DNA from: an uncultured Pseudomonadota bacterium
GTDB taxonomy: Bacteria > Pseudomonadota > Alphaproteobacteria > RF32 > CAG-239
NCBI GenBank assembly: GCA_902767055.1
Contig: CACXFX010000085.1
Span: 1-21,239, forward strand
Length of the DNA: 21,239 nt
Direction: 5' to 3'
The translations under genes were made by a program, and so were the position numbers. The first letter of the stretch is position 1. Every line of letters starts with the position of its first letter. The notes beneath the pieces are model-generated. The model searched no databases, was not told where the DNA came from, and saw nothing but the letters and a program-made list of their open reading frames with translations. Below, one piece after another: positions 14,743-21,239 of this stretch.

Positions 14743-14771
14743 ATCATCACACATTTTTAAACAAAAGTCAA
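14743..14771 (-). promoter_or_regulatory. promoter of structured RNA copy 2 / LRR gene 2
   Basis: TTGACT (14771-14766) and GATGAT (14748-14743) on the minus strand, 17 bp apart, predicting a start near 14736. The -35 box matches that of copy 1; the -10 is weak. Confidence 0.5.
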
Positions 14772-14822
14772 GCATATTTAAAAAAATTAAGCGCATTTGA
14801 TGTTATCAATTTGAAAATCATC

Positions 14823-14851
14823 TTGAGAATCATTCTTTTTAAAAGTATACT
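14823..14851 (+). promoter_or_regulatory. promoter of dnaE (leaderless transcript)
   Basis: TTGAGA (14823-14828) and TATACT (14846-14851) have a 17-bp spacer. The predicted start falls at 14857-14859, and the dnaE ATG begins at 14859, so the mRNA should have no or almost no 5' untranslated region. Confidence 0.7.
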
Positions 14852-14858
14852 TTGCCCT

Positions 14859-17800
14859 ATGACGGATCCGAAATTTATACATCTTCGTGTACACACGGCT
14901 TATTCGCTTTCTTTGGGAGCGATAAAAGTCGGTGATTTGGTGCACAAATTAAAAGAGATGAATATGCCGGCGGTGGCGATGACCGATACCGGTAATCTTT
15001 TTGGCGGCAAGGCCATATCCGCATATGCACCCGAAAGCGGCATCAAGCCGATTTTAGGGTGTGAATTTGCCTTAAAAAATCTTGATTCCGATGATATTTT
15101 AAAGTCAAAAGGCAAAACTCTTCCACCCGACAAAATTGTACTGTTGGTACAAAACAAAACGGGGTATCAAAACATCATGAAGCTGATGAAGCGTTTTTAC
15201 CTTGATAACACGGCATCAGGCGATGATCCTCATCTTTTGTATGAAGATTTGGAAACTTTTCATGACGGATTGATTGCCTTAACGGCAGGTTTTGAAGGGC
15301 CTGTCGGCAGGCTTATTTTAGAAAATCGTTTGCCTGAGGCTGAAGAGATTCTCAAACGTTTGCTTTCGATTTTTCAAGACAGGCTTTATGTTGAAATTTC
15401 ACGTATCGGTCTGCCTCAGGAAGCCAAGACTGAAGATACTTTGATTGATTTGGCTTATCAATACGATATCCCGCTTGTTGCAACCAATGAGGCGTTTTTC
15501 TTAGATTCCGAGATGTATGAAGCGCACGATGCCCTGATTTGCATTGCCGCAGGCGAAGTAATCGCCAATGACAACCGAAAAAAATATTCTGTCAACAACA
15601 GACTTAAAACCGAAGCTGAAATGGTTGAGCTTTTCAGTGACTTGCCGGAGGCTTTGGAAAATACGGTCAATATTGCCAAACGCTGTAATTATATTTCAAA
15701 AAAAGTTCAGCCTCTGTTGCCGATTTTTGAGTGTCCGAACGGGTTGAGCCAAGATGAATACATCACTTCCGAAGCCCATAAAGGCTTGACCGAACGCCTT
15801 GAAAAGCAAGTTTACTTTAAAGGTATGACGGACGAGCAAAAACTTGAGATTGATAAAAAATATTTTGACCGGCTCGAATATGAACTCAGCGTGATTAAAC
15901 GCATGGGTTTTCCGGGGTATTTTTTAATCGTGTCCGATTTTATTCGTTGGTCAAAAAACAACGGGGTACCTGTCGGACCGGGCAGAGGTTCGGGCGCAGG
16001 CTCGATTGTTGCTTGGTCATTAAAAATCACGGAGCTTGATCCGATTAAATTAGAGCTTTTGTTTGAGCGTTTTTTAAATCCGGACCGCGTCAATATGCCT
16101 GATTTTGACGTCGACTTCTGTCAGGAAAACCGCGCCAAAACGATTGAATATGTTCAAAATAAATATGGCTTTGACCACGTTGCGCAAATTATCACATACG
16201 GTAAATTACAAGCCAAAAACGTGATACGCGATGTGGCGCGCGTGATGCAAATGCCTTACTCACAGGCTGACCGTATTTCAAAAATGGTGCCGCCGCCTGT
16301 TCAAGGCAAAAACGTGTCATTAAAACAAGCCCTTGAAATGGTGCCTGAATTAGAGCAAATGCGCACTTCAGACCCGCAAATCAACAAGCTTTTTGATATC
16401 GGAATGAAACTTGAGGGGCTTTACCGCCAATCCGGTGTACACGCGGCCGGCGTTGTGATCGGCGACAGACCGCTTGATGAGCTTGTTCCGCTTTATAAAG
16501 ATCCGCGTGCCGAAATGCCGGTTACTCAGTATGATATGAAGTTTGTGGAAGAAACGGGGCTTATTAAGTTTGACTTTTTGGGCTTAAAAACTCTGACGGT
16601 CATAAAAAAAGCCGTTGACTGGGTCGAAAAAACACGCGGTATTAAACTTGATATAGATACCCTGCCCTTAGATGATAAAGAAACATACGAGATGATGCAA
16701 CGCGGTGATACCTGTGCCGTATTCCAATTTGAGTCTCCGGGTATGCAAAGTGTGCATAAGCAAATCAAGCCTGACCGTTTTGAAGATCTGATTGCTATTG
16801 TCTCCCTTTATCGTCCGGGGCCGATGGATAACATCCCGACATACATCAAACGCAAGCATGGTGAAGAAGAAATCACTTATTTACATCCCGCTCTGGCACC
16901 GATTTTGGATGAAACGTACGGCATCATGGTTTATCAGGAACAGGTGATGCAAATTGCGCGAGATTTAGCCGGTTATACGATGGGTGAAGCCGACAAGCTC
17001 AGAAAAGTCATGGGCAAAAAACAGGTACAGGAAATCCCCAAACAGCGTGAAAAATTTATGAAAGGCGCGCTTGCAAACGGCATTGAAGAAAGTGTGGCTT
17101 CATCGATTTTCGATCAGATGGAAAAATTTGCTTCATACGGATTTAACAAATCGCACGCCGCGGCTTATTCTTTGATTTCATATCAAACAGCCTATTTAAA
17201 GTGTCATTATCCGGTTGAATTTATGTGCGCAGTGATGGATTTGGACATCACCAATACGGATAAATTAACGACATTTGTTGCAGATTGCAAAGCAATGGGC
17301 TTTGATGTCTTGCCGCCGAATATCAATAAATCCGAAGCGGAATTTTCGGTTGAAAACAACAACATTCGTTATGCTTTGGGCGCCATCAAAGGTGTCAGTG
17401 CAAATGCGATGGAAGGCATATCGTCCGAACGAAAGAAAAACGGTCCGTTCAAAAGTATCTCTGATTTTTGCCATCGCATAGATATAAAATTTATCAATCG
17501 CAAGCAGATTGAACAACTGATTAAAGCCGGTGCATTTGATGACTTAGAGAAAAACAGAAATAAACTTTTTGAAAATATCGAAAATATACTAAAGCATATT
17601 TCGGCTTCAAGCGAGACAAAATCAAGCGCGCAAACATCACTTTTCGGCGCTGAAGAATTAAGTTCGGAAATCAAATTAAAAGATGCGCCCGATTGGCCAA
17701 ACCTTGAAAAATTAAGAAAAGAATCCGAGGCAATAGGTTTTTATCTTTCCGCTCATCCGCTGGATGCTTATAAAGAAAGTATCAAAAAATTAGGGCTTAA

Positions 17801-18335
17801 AAATTGTCATCAGGTACTGGCCAATATTCAGGTCGGCGACAGCGTAAAAGCCACGATTGCGGCATGTGTTGAAGATTTGCAAAAGCGGATTGCTAAAACA
17901 TCGGGCAACAAATATGCATTCGTTTCACTTTCGGATTCTTTCGGTACGCTCGAGGCCATGTTGTTTTCGGAAGGTCTGATTAAATACGAAAATATTTTAT
18001 CTTCGGGTCTTCCCGTTCAAGTCAAATTGACGATTGATAAACAAAATGCGGATGACAAACCGCGCGTGATGATTAACGAAGTCAAGGCTCTTGATGAGGC
18101 AATTGCCGAGCATGCCAAAGGTATTGTTATTTATCTTAAAAATGTTGATGCCGTCAAGGCTGTTAAACAACTCCTTTCAAAAGACAAACAAGGTGCCAAC
18201 AAAGTTTATTTTGTACCTGTTATTGAAGGTTGGGATATTAAAATTGAGCTTCCCGGCGGCTTTGCATTTTATGATACATCGATTATATCAAAGTTACGCA
18301 CCATTGATGGCGTCAGCGATGTCAAGGAGATTTAA
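14859..18335 (+). CDS. dnaE: DNA polymerase III alpha subunit
   Basis: DnaE is the replicative polymerase catalytic subunit. The 1158-residue protein has normal length. An N-terminal PHP domain begins FIHLRVHTAYSLSLGAI. The palm domain includes GPGRGSGAGS (373-382) and the catalytic aspartates Asp417 and Asp419 in MPDFDVDFCQENR. Finger and beta-binding regions follow (YRPGPMDNIPTYIKRKHG; SYGFNKSHAAAYSLISYQTAYLK). An OB fold lies near 985-1070 (VKATIAACVEDLQKRI...GTLEAMLFSE). I chose the ATG at 14859 because the family N-terminus starts there and a good promoter ends just before it; the longer reading from 14811 adds a stretch that overlaps this promoter. No ribosome-binding site precedes the ATG. 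The next gene starts 5 bp after the stop. Confidence 0.97.
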   Translation: MTDPKFIHLRVHTAYSLSLGAIKVGDLVHKLKEMNMPAVAMTDTGNLFGGKAISAYAPESGIKPILGCEFALKNLDSDDILKSKGKTLPPDKIVLLVQNKTGYQNIMKLMKRFYLDNTASGDDPHLLYEDLETFHDGLIALTAGFEGPVGRLILENRLPEAEEILKRLLSIFQDRLYVEISRIGLPQEAKTEDTLIDLAYQYDIPLVATNEAFFLDSEMYEAHDALICIAAGEVIANDNRKKYSVNNRLKTEAEMVELFSDLPEALENTVNIAKRCNYISKKVQPLLPIFECPNGLSQDEYITSEAHKGLTERLEKQVYFKGMTDEQKLEIDKKYFDRLEYELSVIKRMGFPGYFLIVSDFIRWSKNNGVPVGPGRGSGAGSIVAWSLKITELDPIKLELLFERFLNPDRVNMPDFDVDFCQENRAKTIEYVQNKYGFDHVAQIITYGKLQAKNVIRDVARVMQMPYSQADRISKMVPPPVQGKNVSLKQALEMVPELEQMRTSDPQINKLFDIGMKLEGLYRQSGVHAAGVVIGDRPLDELVPLYKDPRAEMPVTQYDMKFVEETGLIKFDFLGLKTLTVIKKAVDWVEKTRGIKLDIDTLPLDDKETYEMMQRGDTCAVFQFESPGMQSVHKQIKPDRFEDLIAIVSLYRPGPMDNIPTYIKRKHGEEEITYLHPALAPILDETYGIMVYQEQVMQIARDLAGYTMGEADKLRKVMGKKQVQEIPKQREKFMKGALANGIEESVASSIFDQMEKFASYGFNKSHAAAYSLISYQTAYLKCHYPVEFMCAVMDLDITNTDKLTTFVADCKAMGFDVLPPNINKSEAEFSVENNNIRYALGAIKGVSANAMEGISSERKKNGPFKSISDFCHRIDIKFINRKQIEQLIKAGAFDDLEKNRNKLFENIENILKHISASSETKSSAQTSLFGAEELSSEIKLKDAPDWPNLEKLRKESEAIGFYLSAHPLDAYKESIKKLGLKNCHQVLANIQVGDSVKATIAACVEDLQKRIAKTSGNKYAFVSLSDSFGTLEAMLFSEGLIKYENILSSGLPVQVKLTIDKQNADDKPRVMINEVKALDEAIAEHAKGIVIYLKNVDAVKAVKQLLSKDKQGANKVYFVPVIEGWDIKIELPGGFAFYDTSIISKLRTIDGVSDVKEI

Positions 18336-18340
18336 AAAAA

Positions 18341-19123
18341 ATGAGTGACCAATTTAAGTATCCGATATTAAAAGCTTTTTCAAAACCTTTTTGGGATGTG
18401 ACGGATAACCTTAAAATTTTTGGCGTTTATTCTTTCATTACCGCATTAATGATGGTTGTCTTGGCTTTTATTTTTCACCAGACATTTTTATGCTCTTTTT
18501 TAAGTGATAATTCGAAAATCACCTGTTCCGGAAATGTTGTTTTGTATATGGTTTATGTTTGTTTGAAAATTTTGTTGCTGTCGGTTTATTTAAGAATTTG
18601 GTATGATAAAATTTATCTTCAAAAGAATATCGACATAAAATATATCAAACAAAATTTTATTCGGTTTTTGACCTTTTGGTGCGGCATCGTGATTTTTTTA
18701 GGGGCAAATATGTTGCCGATAATGTCATTTTATCTTTTGGCAAAGCGTGTTCCAAATCCTGTTTGGCAGGCCGAGCTCGGATATTTTACGGTTGTTTCGA
18801 TCGGATTTATCATCCCGTTTATCATGCTTCGCTTTTATACCAATTTGGCAGAATTGATTGAGGCAGAAAGATTTAATAATTTCAAATCGGTTGCACAAAA
18901 AACGGCCTATCAGTTTTCAAAAATTTTATTTTCGTTTGCTTTGCTGATGATGACGGCAATGTCTCTTTTTCTTGTTGTTACCGGCAATTTACGAGCGCAT
19001 ATCGGCACAAATATTTATGTATATAATTTATTTGCCGAATTTACCTTTGAGTGGAGCTTTATTTTGATAGCCACTTTATTTATCAACTTCATTCGCACGC
19101 AGAAAGAAATTTTTGAAAGTTGA
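18341..19123 (+). CDS. multi-pass membrane protein of unknown function
   Basis: The 260-residue protein is not recognised. About six hydrophobic segments are visible (near 26-47, 66-87, 108-133, 146-165, 194-214 and 233-252), separated by short charged loops, so it is an integral inner-membrane protein. No transporter signature, catalytic motif or Cys cluster stands out. A polar stretch at 168-192 (TNLAELIEAERFNNFKSVAQ) between segments four and five resembles an amphipathic cytoplasmic helix. The AAGGAG ribosome-binding site (18324-18329) lies inside the end of dnaE and the start is 5 bp after its stop, so it is co-transcribed and probably translationally coupled to dnaE. Confidence 0.75.
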   Translation: MSDQFKYPILKAFSKPFWDVTDNLKIFGVYSFITALMMVVLAFIFHQTFLCSFLSDNSKITCSGNVVLYMVYVCLKILLLSVYLRIWYDKIYLQKNIDIKYIKQNFIRFLTFWCGIVIFLGANMLPIMSFYLLAKRVPNPVWQAELGYFTVVSIGFIIPFIMLRFYTNLAELIEAERFNNFKSVAQKTAYQFSKILFSFALLMMTAMSLFLVVTGNLRAHIGTNIYVYNLFAEFTFEWSFILIATLFINFIRTQKEIFES

Positions 19124-19153
19124 ATATAACCATAATCTTTGCAAATGATGCTT

Positions 19154-19174
19154 AAGATTATCCCGCTTAATCTT
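19154..19174. terminator. weak hairpin between convergent genes
   Basis: AAGATTA (19154-19160) pairs with TAATCTT (19168-19174) around a 7-base loop, overlapping the Fic stop codon. There is no T run on either side, so a terminator role is doubtful. Confidence 0.3.
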
Positions 19175-20267
19175 CGCAATAAATAATATAATGCGTACTG
19201 CGACCGGCTCCGACTTGTTTGAGAATTTTATTTTGCATCAGGTATCTAATGGATCGTATGGCAGTATCTTGTGAACACTTGCATATTTTAGCCCATTTTC
19301 CGGAAGTCAAATTTCCCTCAAAACCATCAAGTAACATATTAATAATTTTTCTTTGATTTTCATCAAGTTTGATTTGGCTGAATTTTTGCCATATTTTGGC
19401 TTTTTGTAAAATACCTGTTATCAATTGTTGAGAATCTTTTATTGAGGAGAGCAGACAATTTAAAAACCAAACAATCCAATTTGTGATATTAAGACTACCT
19501 TTTTGTGTATATTCGAGAATCTTATAATATTCATTTTTTTGTTTCTGTATTTCAGATGACATACTATAAAAACGATAACCTGTATTTTCAGCTTTTGCCA
19601 ACATCATATCTGTTATGGCGCGAGCAATTCTGCCGTTTCCGTCTTCAAAGGGATGCAGGGTGATAAACCATAAGTGACTGATCGCCGCCTTAACCAAAGC
19701 ATTTTCATTATCTGGTATATTGAGCCATTTTAAAAAATCTTGCATATATTGATATAACAGAGTTGCGGCGGGTGCTTGATAATAAACGATTTCGCGATTA
19801 CCTTTATTGGAAACGACTTGCATCGGACCGTCCCTGTCATCACGTAAAGCAGCAACTTTAATTTTATACATTCCGCTGTATCCGGTCGGAAACAGTGCGG
19901 CATGCCAACCATAAAGGCGCTCTAGAGTCAAGTCTGCATCAAAATTGTGTGTTGCATCAATCATCATATTTACAATCCCGTCGATATGATGGTTGCTGTC
20001 AACAGCACTTTCATTACGGATATTTAATCGTTTTGCAATTGATGAACGAACTTGCTTTGTATTGAGTATTTCACCTTCAATTTCACTTGATTTAATAATT
20101 TCTTCAGTCAAATTTATCAAAACAGCTTCTTTTCGCAAATCAAACCCTAATTCTTGCATTCTACCGAGAATTTGCCCTTGAGCAAAAGAAACTTTTGCCA
20201 ATAAATCGGTAATTTTACTGTCATCATAAGTAAATTGAGGCCAATTTTTATGCTCATATATATACAT
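19167..20267 (-). CDS. Fic-family AMP-transferase (DUF4172 type) with C-terminal winged helix
   Basis: Fic enzymes usually transfer AMP from ATP to hydroxyl groups of target proteins. The 366-residue protein has an N-terminal DUF4172-like domain (YEHKNWPQFTYDDSKITDLL) and the full active-site motif HPFEDGNGRIAR (205-216) with catalytic His205. The N-terminal inhibition motif SSEIEG (60-65) fits S/T-x-x-x-E-G, with Glu64 expected to block productive ATP binding, so it is a self-inhibited class II Fic. The last 65 residues (ENQRKIINMLLDGF...KQVGAGRSTHYII) look like a winged helix-turn-helix. No antitoxin gene lies next to it. The ATG at 20267 has GGAGA upstream; the longer TTG reading is unnecessary. 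Target unknown. Confidence 0.9.
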   Translation of the reverse strand: MYIYEHKNWPQFTYDDSKITDLLAKVSFAQGQILGRMQELGFDLRKEAVLINLTEEIIKSSEIEGEILNTKQVRSSIAKRLNIRNESAVDSNHHIDGIVNMMIDATHNFDADLTLERLYGWHAALFPTGYSGMYKIKVAALRDDRDGPMQVVSNKGNREIVYYQAPAATLLYQYMQDFLKWLNIPDNENALVKAAISHLWFITLHPFEDGNGRIARAITDMMLAKAENTGYRFYSMSSEIQKQKNEYYKILEYTQKGSLNITNWIVWFLNCLLSSIKDSQQLITGILQKAKIWQKFSQIKLDENQRKIINMLLDGFEGNLTSGKWAKICKCSQDTAIRSIRYLMQNKILKQVGAGRSTHYIIYCED

Positions 20268-20274
20268 TTTTGAT

Positions 20275-20318
20275 AATCTCCGCAAATTATGCGTAGATTA
20301 TAATATGCAATCTCCGCA
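20275..20318 (-). promoter_or_regulatory. three copies of a 10-bp operator-like site at the fic promoter
   Basis: TGCGGAGATT occurs on the minus strand at 20318-20309 and 20284-20275, and TGCGTAGATT on the plus strand at 20290-20299. The first sits between the -35 and -10 boxes, the second overlaps the -10, and the third contains the ribosome-binding site. The second and third form a 25-bp dyad with a 5-bp centre. This arrangement fits repression by a dimeric DNA-binding protein. Confidence 0.6.
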
Positions 20319-20325
20319 TCGTCAA
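20297..20325 (-). promoter_or_regulatory. promoter of the fic gene
   Basis: TTGACG (20325-20320) and a perfect TATAAT (20302-20297) with a 17-bp spacer. It is the closest match to the sigma-70 consensus in the window, which suits a gene that needs repression. Confidence 0.85.
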
Positions 20326-20351
20326 GTATTTTTTTGTAAGCTTTCTTTTCT

Positions 20352-21161
20352 TTAACGATACTTTATCGACACACGATTTTTCTTGCCCGCGACGCGATTA
20401 GCCTCGTCGATGGTATAGATGCGCTTTTTGATGTAATTTGGTGTGCCGATATCGTTCAATTTAGCATAATATTTGCCTCCCATAAGATATTGATTGTCAG
20501 ATGTTTGTTGATATTCAACAACTTCTGCCGCGTCGCCGCGATAAGCGATGGCAGCTTCACAAGCCTGCCTCATTTGAGGCGCGCAATAAATTGTTGTTAA
20601 AGGTGTTTTTTGATTGCGAAGATAAAAAGCAGATTGGCTTAATACCGTTTGTGACGGAATAACAAGGCTTGTCAATGACGTACCTTCAAAGGATTGACCA
20701 TCAATAACCAATAAATTTTCAGGAATATTAATATTATTTAATTTTTGACAAGATTGGAAACCGCCGGGAAGGATGTTTTTTAAGGATTGCGGTAATTCAA
20801 CATTTTTTAGGTTATCAAAATTAATAAAAGCATTTAGACCAATACTTGTGATACCCTCCTCTACTTTGATATTTTCAATGTTACCTCGAATGTGAGCATA
20901 TGGTCTTGAATAATTATCTCCGTATATATCAATAGATTCATGATGGAAAAAATCTCCCATTGCACCTTGACCGGAAAGTGTCATTGTACCGACCGACTTG
21001 ATTGAGCCGTCGGGCTGAATTTCGTCTTCATAAGTCACGTGCGCCACGCAATTTTCACCGCACTGAAAACAATCGGTGTCGTTGAGTGTTTGAAGCGTAC
21101 AATCGGCTTTTGATTGTGTTGCCATCATCATTAAAATCGAAATTAAAATAAGTTTTTTCAT
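20352..21161 (-). CDS. secreted BspA-type leucine-rich-repeat protein with conserved C-terminal block (3)
   Basis: The 269-residue protein has a signal peptide (MKKLILISILMMMATQSKA), a Cys-rich N-terminal module (CFQCGENC, 31-38) leading into GTMTLSGQGAMGDF (58-71), and LRR_5-type repeats at about 95-180 (IKVEEGITSIGLNAF, VELPQSLKNILPGGF, INIPENLLVIDGQSF, LVIPSQTVLSQSAF). Next is the Cys pair of IYCAPQMRQAC (193, 201), a Tyr-rich linker, and the shared C-terminal block KRIYTIDEANRVAGKKNRVSIKYR. GAAGGA precedes the ATG. A terminator hairpin lies only about 25 nt upstream of the start on the same strand, as in its paralogues. The gene is complete; its leader runs out of the window. Surface or secreted function is inferred. 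Confidence 0.85.
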   Translation of the reverse strand: MKKLILISILMMMATQSKADCTLQTLNDTDCFQCGENCVAHVTYEDEIQPDGSIKSVGTMTLSGQGAMGDFFHHESIDIYGDNYSRPYAHIRGNIENIKVEEGITSIGLNAFINFDNLKNVELPQSLKNILPGGFQSCQKLNNINIPENLLVIDGQSFEGTSLTSLVIPSQTVLSQSAFYLRNQKTPLTTIYCAPQMRQACEAAIAYRGDAAEVVEYQQTSDNQYLMGGKYYAKLNDIGTPNYIKKRIYTIDEANRVAGKKNRVSIKYR

Positions 21162-21183
21162 ATCATTTATCCTTCATTTAAAT

Positions 21184-21215
21184 AAAAAAATTTCCGTTCA
21201 ATAATCAAAACGGAA
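21184..21215 (-). terminator. terminator just upstream of LRR gene 3
   Basis: On the minus strand TTCCGTT (21215-21209) pairs with AACGGAA (21198-21192) over 7 bp, followed by ATTTTTTT. The start codon of LRR gene 3 is about 25 nt downstream and no promoter fits in between, so this is a likely attenuator. An AGCTCC just before it recalls the CACTCC preceding the hairpins of the two full RNA copies. Confidence 0.65.
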
Positions 21216-21239
21216 GAGGAGCTAAGAAACTGTCAAGAC

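Noticed and set aside
14811..14858. Longer dnaE start
   Set aside because: The extra residues overlap a good promoter and are absent from the family; MTDPKFIHLRVH at 14859 is the normal N-terminus.
13723..21161. Type IX secretion signal as explanation of the shared C-terminal block
   Set aside because: That system is known from Bacteroidota and its C-terminal domains are longer beta-sandwiches; the genes around point to an alphaproteobacterium. An analogous signal remains possible, but the assignment is not supported.

Overview
The window looks like a chromosomal segment of an AT-rich alphaproteobacterium, probably a host-associated (gut-type) member. The evidence is the pair of a mitofilin (Mic60)-like gene and a HemY-type TPR gene next to tsaD, the hfq-hflX pair, and an alphaproteobacterial J-domain protein with a Cys/His-rich N-terminus. 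This assignment is inference from gene content; no 16S gene is present.

Layout. 98-2269 (+): hfq, hflX and rnhB overlap each other and form one operon. 2285-2801: a tRNA-Phe gene with its own promoter, then a duplicated terminator module around a GC-rich structured insert, then a pair of 27-bp direct repeats. 2802-3344 (-): a J-domain protein, divergent from rpsT (3494-3754, +). dnaA follows at 4002-5423 (+). 5486-6749 (+): a promoter, a structured RNA ending in a terminator, and a secreted leucine-rich-repeat (LRR) protein. 6810-8054 (-): a FadL-type outer-membrane protein. 8199-11910 (-): a tight operon of Mic60-like, HemY-like and ADP-dependent sugar kinase genes, followed after 42 bp by a TRL-like lipoprotein. 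12011-13719 (+): tsaD and nth, divergent from that operon through overlapping promoters. 13723-14736 (-): a second LRR protein, again preceded by the structured RNA. 14859-19123 (+): dnaE, apparently leaderless, and a multi-pass membrane protein. 19167-20267 (-): a Fic AMP-transferase. 20352-21161 (-): a third LRR protein, with a terminator hairpin just upstream of its start; the rest of its leader would lie beyond the window.

The most interesting signal is the coupling of two things. Three secreted LRR proteins share an almost identical C-terminal block of about 24 residues. At least two of their genes carry a homologous structured 5' RNA whose helices are kept by compensatory base changes and which ends in a terminator hairpin before the start codon. 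This suggests a family of surface or secreted proteins under a common RNA-based attenuation control, which I do not recognise as a described riboswitch class. Secondary points are the lack of hemC/hemD beside the Mic60-HemY pair, an archaeal-type ADP-dependent kinase in that operon, a Fic promoter bracketed by three copies of a 10-bp site, and the tRNA-derived repeat block behind tRNA-Phe.
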